Shown piece by piece: positions 15,921 to 16,599 of a DNA stretch of 16,599 nt. The DNA is from an uncultured Verrucomicrobiota bacterium. GTDB taxonomy: Bacteria; Verrucomicrobiota; Verrucomicrobiia; Limisphaerales; JADLHS01. Both the position numbers and the translations under genes were made by a program. The stretch lies in contig CALAYC010000174.1 of NCBI GenBank assembly GCA_937894935.1, positions 1 through 16,599 on the forward strand. Direction: 5' to 3'. The notes beneath the pieces are model-generated. The model was not told the origin of the DNA. It searched no databases and saw only the letters and a program-made list of their open reading frames with translations. Position 1 is the stretch's first letter, and each line of letters opens with the position of its first letter.

Positions 15921-15989
15921 TAGCCACAAAGAGGCACAAAAGGCTCAAAAATCGTTTTTATTTGCGCTTTTTGTGCCTCTTTGCGGCTA
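15921..15989. repeat. Long inverted repeat (intergenic palindrome), possible bidirectional terminator
   Basis: TAGCCACAAAGAGGCACAAA (15921-15940) pairs with TTTGTGCCTCTTTGCGGCTA (15970-15989) with one mismatch, leaving an AT-rich loop of about 29 bases. Translated, the element gives the HKEAQKAQK / FVPLCGY words that occur in spurious ORFs of many bacterial genomes. It is therefore probably a dispersed intergenic repeat. It lies about 70 nt beyond the stop of the Maf gene and could end that transcript, although no clean T-run follows the stem on the minus strand. Confidence 0.75.
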
Positions 15990-16060
15990 TAAAAAAACTT
16001 AAATCGCTATAGGCATGGGTGACGGAAGTCGGGCAAATTGGTATTGGTGATGTTTCCGCC

Positions 16061-16599
16061 TCAGCCCGCTGTTTGCCACGCGCGCAGTTCTGCGCGCAGC
16101 CGTTCGACCGGCAGTCCCACCACGTTGCTGTATGAACCGGAAATTTCTGCCACGATGCGTTCGCCGTAATCCTGAATGGCGTACGCGCCGGCTTTATCCA
16201 GCGGATTCATCAGCGCCAGATATTCCTGAATCTGCTTCGGCGTGAGCGGATGAAAGCGCACGTCGGTCCATTCGGCAAAAACCCGTTGCCGATGGCTGCG
16301 CAGATGTAACAGACAGACGCCGGTAATAACCGCATGAATCTGCCCGGCCAACTGGCCTAACATCCGTTCGGCTTCTACCAGATCGGCCGGTTTGCCGAAC
16401 AGTTTCGCTTCGCGATCCAGATAAACCAGCGTATCCGCCCCCAGCACGAGGGCGTCAGGGAACTTTTTGGCCACGGCGCGGGCTTTACGATAGGCGTTAA
16501 CTTGTGCCATTTCCCAGGCGGTAAGCTGTTCGTCGTGCACTTCCGGCGCGTCACTGGGAACAACCTCGAAGTCCGTGACAATCTGGCGGAGCAGGTCCA
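16061..16599 (-). CDS. maf: Maf-family nucleoside triphosphate pyrophosphatase (5' end outside window)
   Basis: The frame is open from the window edge to TGA at 16061-16063, giving 179 visible residues; only about 10-20 N-terminal residues, including the usual SxSPRR loop, are missing. A GTG at 16538-16540 is internal and not the start. Family motifs present are VLGADTLVYLD (with the catalytic-loop Asp), FGKPADLVEAERMLGQLAG, AVITGVCLL, NPLDKAGAYAIQDYG, and ISGSYSNVVGLPVE near the end. Maf/YhdE/YceF proteins hydrolyse non-canonical or canonical NTPs to NMP and pyrophosphate in the cytoplasm, and some affect septum formation. In the usual DKAGAYGIQG motif the last Gly is replaced (QDYG), a mild variation. 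The sequence does not say which of the YhdE (dTTP/UTP) or YceF (m7GTP) specificities applies. Confidence 0.95.
   Translation of the reverse strand, partial: DLLRQIVTDFEVVPSDAPEVHDEQLTAWEMAQVNAYRKARAVAKKFPDALVLGADTLVYLDREAKLFGKPADLVEAERMLGQLAGQIHAVITGVCLLHLRSHRQRVFAEWTDVRFHPLTPKQIQEYLALMNPLDKAGAYAIQDYGERIVAEISGSYSNVVGLPVERLRAELRAWQTAG

Noticed and set aside
15527..15937. Minus-strand open frame of 136 codons with a Lys/Phe 7-residue repeat
   Set aside because: It begins at a GTG inside the 15921-15989 palindrome, has no ribosome site, and its repeat follows from the 21-bp DNA array. I describe it as a repeat, not a gene.

Overview
The window looks like a chromosomal segment of a Verrucomicrobia-type bacterium, most like the Pedosphaera/Limisphaerales group. 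The reasons are a pseudopilin with the FTLVELL N-terminus that is very abundant in that group, a giant secreted beta-helix protein with a group-typical N-terminal domain, two Sde182/DUF1593 proteins, and short palindromic intergenic repeats of kinds common in Verrucomicrobia and Planctomycetes. This assignment rests on remembered family knowledge, not on a search.

Plus strand, 1-3622: a secreted carbohydrate-related cluster. The 3' end of an unidentified, possibly glycoside-hydrolase-like gene is joined by an ATGA stop/start overlap to a secreted DUF1593 (nucleoside-hydrolase-like) gene. A second DUF1593 gene with the C-terminal Ig-like domain follows. Its 5' end has been invaded, in frame, by a palindromic repeat with perfect 18-bp inverted ends.

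Plus strand, 3736-6442: housekeeping genes. These are the chromosome-partition protein ParB, a PfkB/ribokinase-family sugar kinase, and peptide deformylase, the last overlapping the kinase by ATGA. A perfect 9-bp stem sits on the deformylase stop codon and may terminate transcription.

Minus strand, 15208 down to 6567: a tightly packed accessory operon for extracytoplasmic proteins. In transcription order it holds (1) a 1728-aa secreted protein with beta-helix, Ca-binding repeat and C-terminal caspase-fold (clan CD, His1545/Cys1595) regions; (2) a secreted serpin with a canonical inhibitory hinge; (3) a lineage-type secreted protein of unknown function; (4) a type IV/II pseudopilin broken by a one-base frameshift; and (5) the N-terminal third of a GT39/ArnT-like membrane glycosyltransferase. 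Gaps are 10, 4, 9 and 1 nt, the last after the frameshift is repaired. The most interesting reading is a secreted cysteine-protease-like giant protein co-translated with a serpin that may be its inhibitor, in an operon whose distal end is decaying.

15209-16060 has no convincing gene. It holds a palindrome close to the operon start, a degenerate 21-bp tandem repeat array in strict register, and a long inverted repeat. The window ends in the nearly complete gene for a Maf-family nucleotide pyrophosphatase (minus strand).
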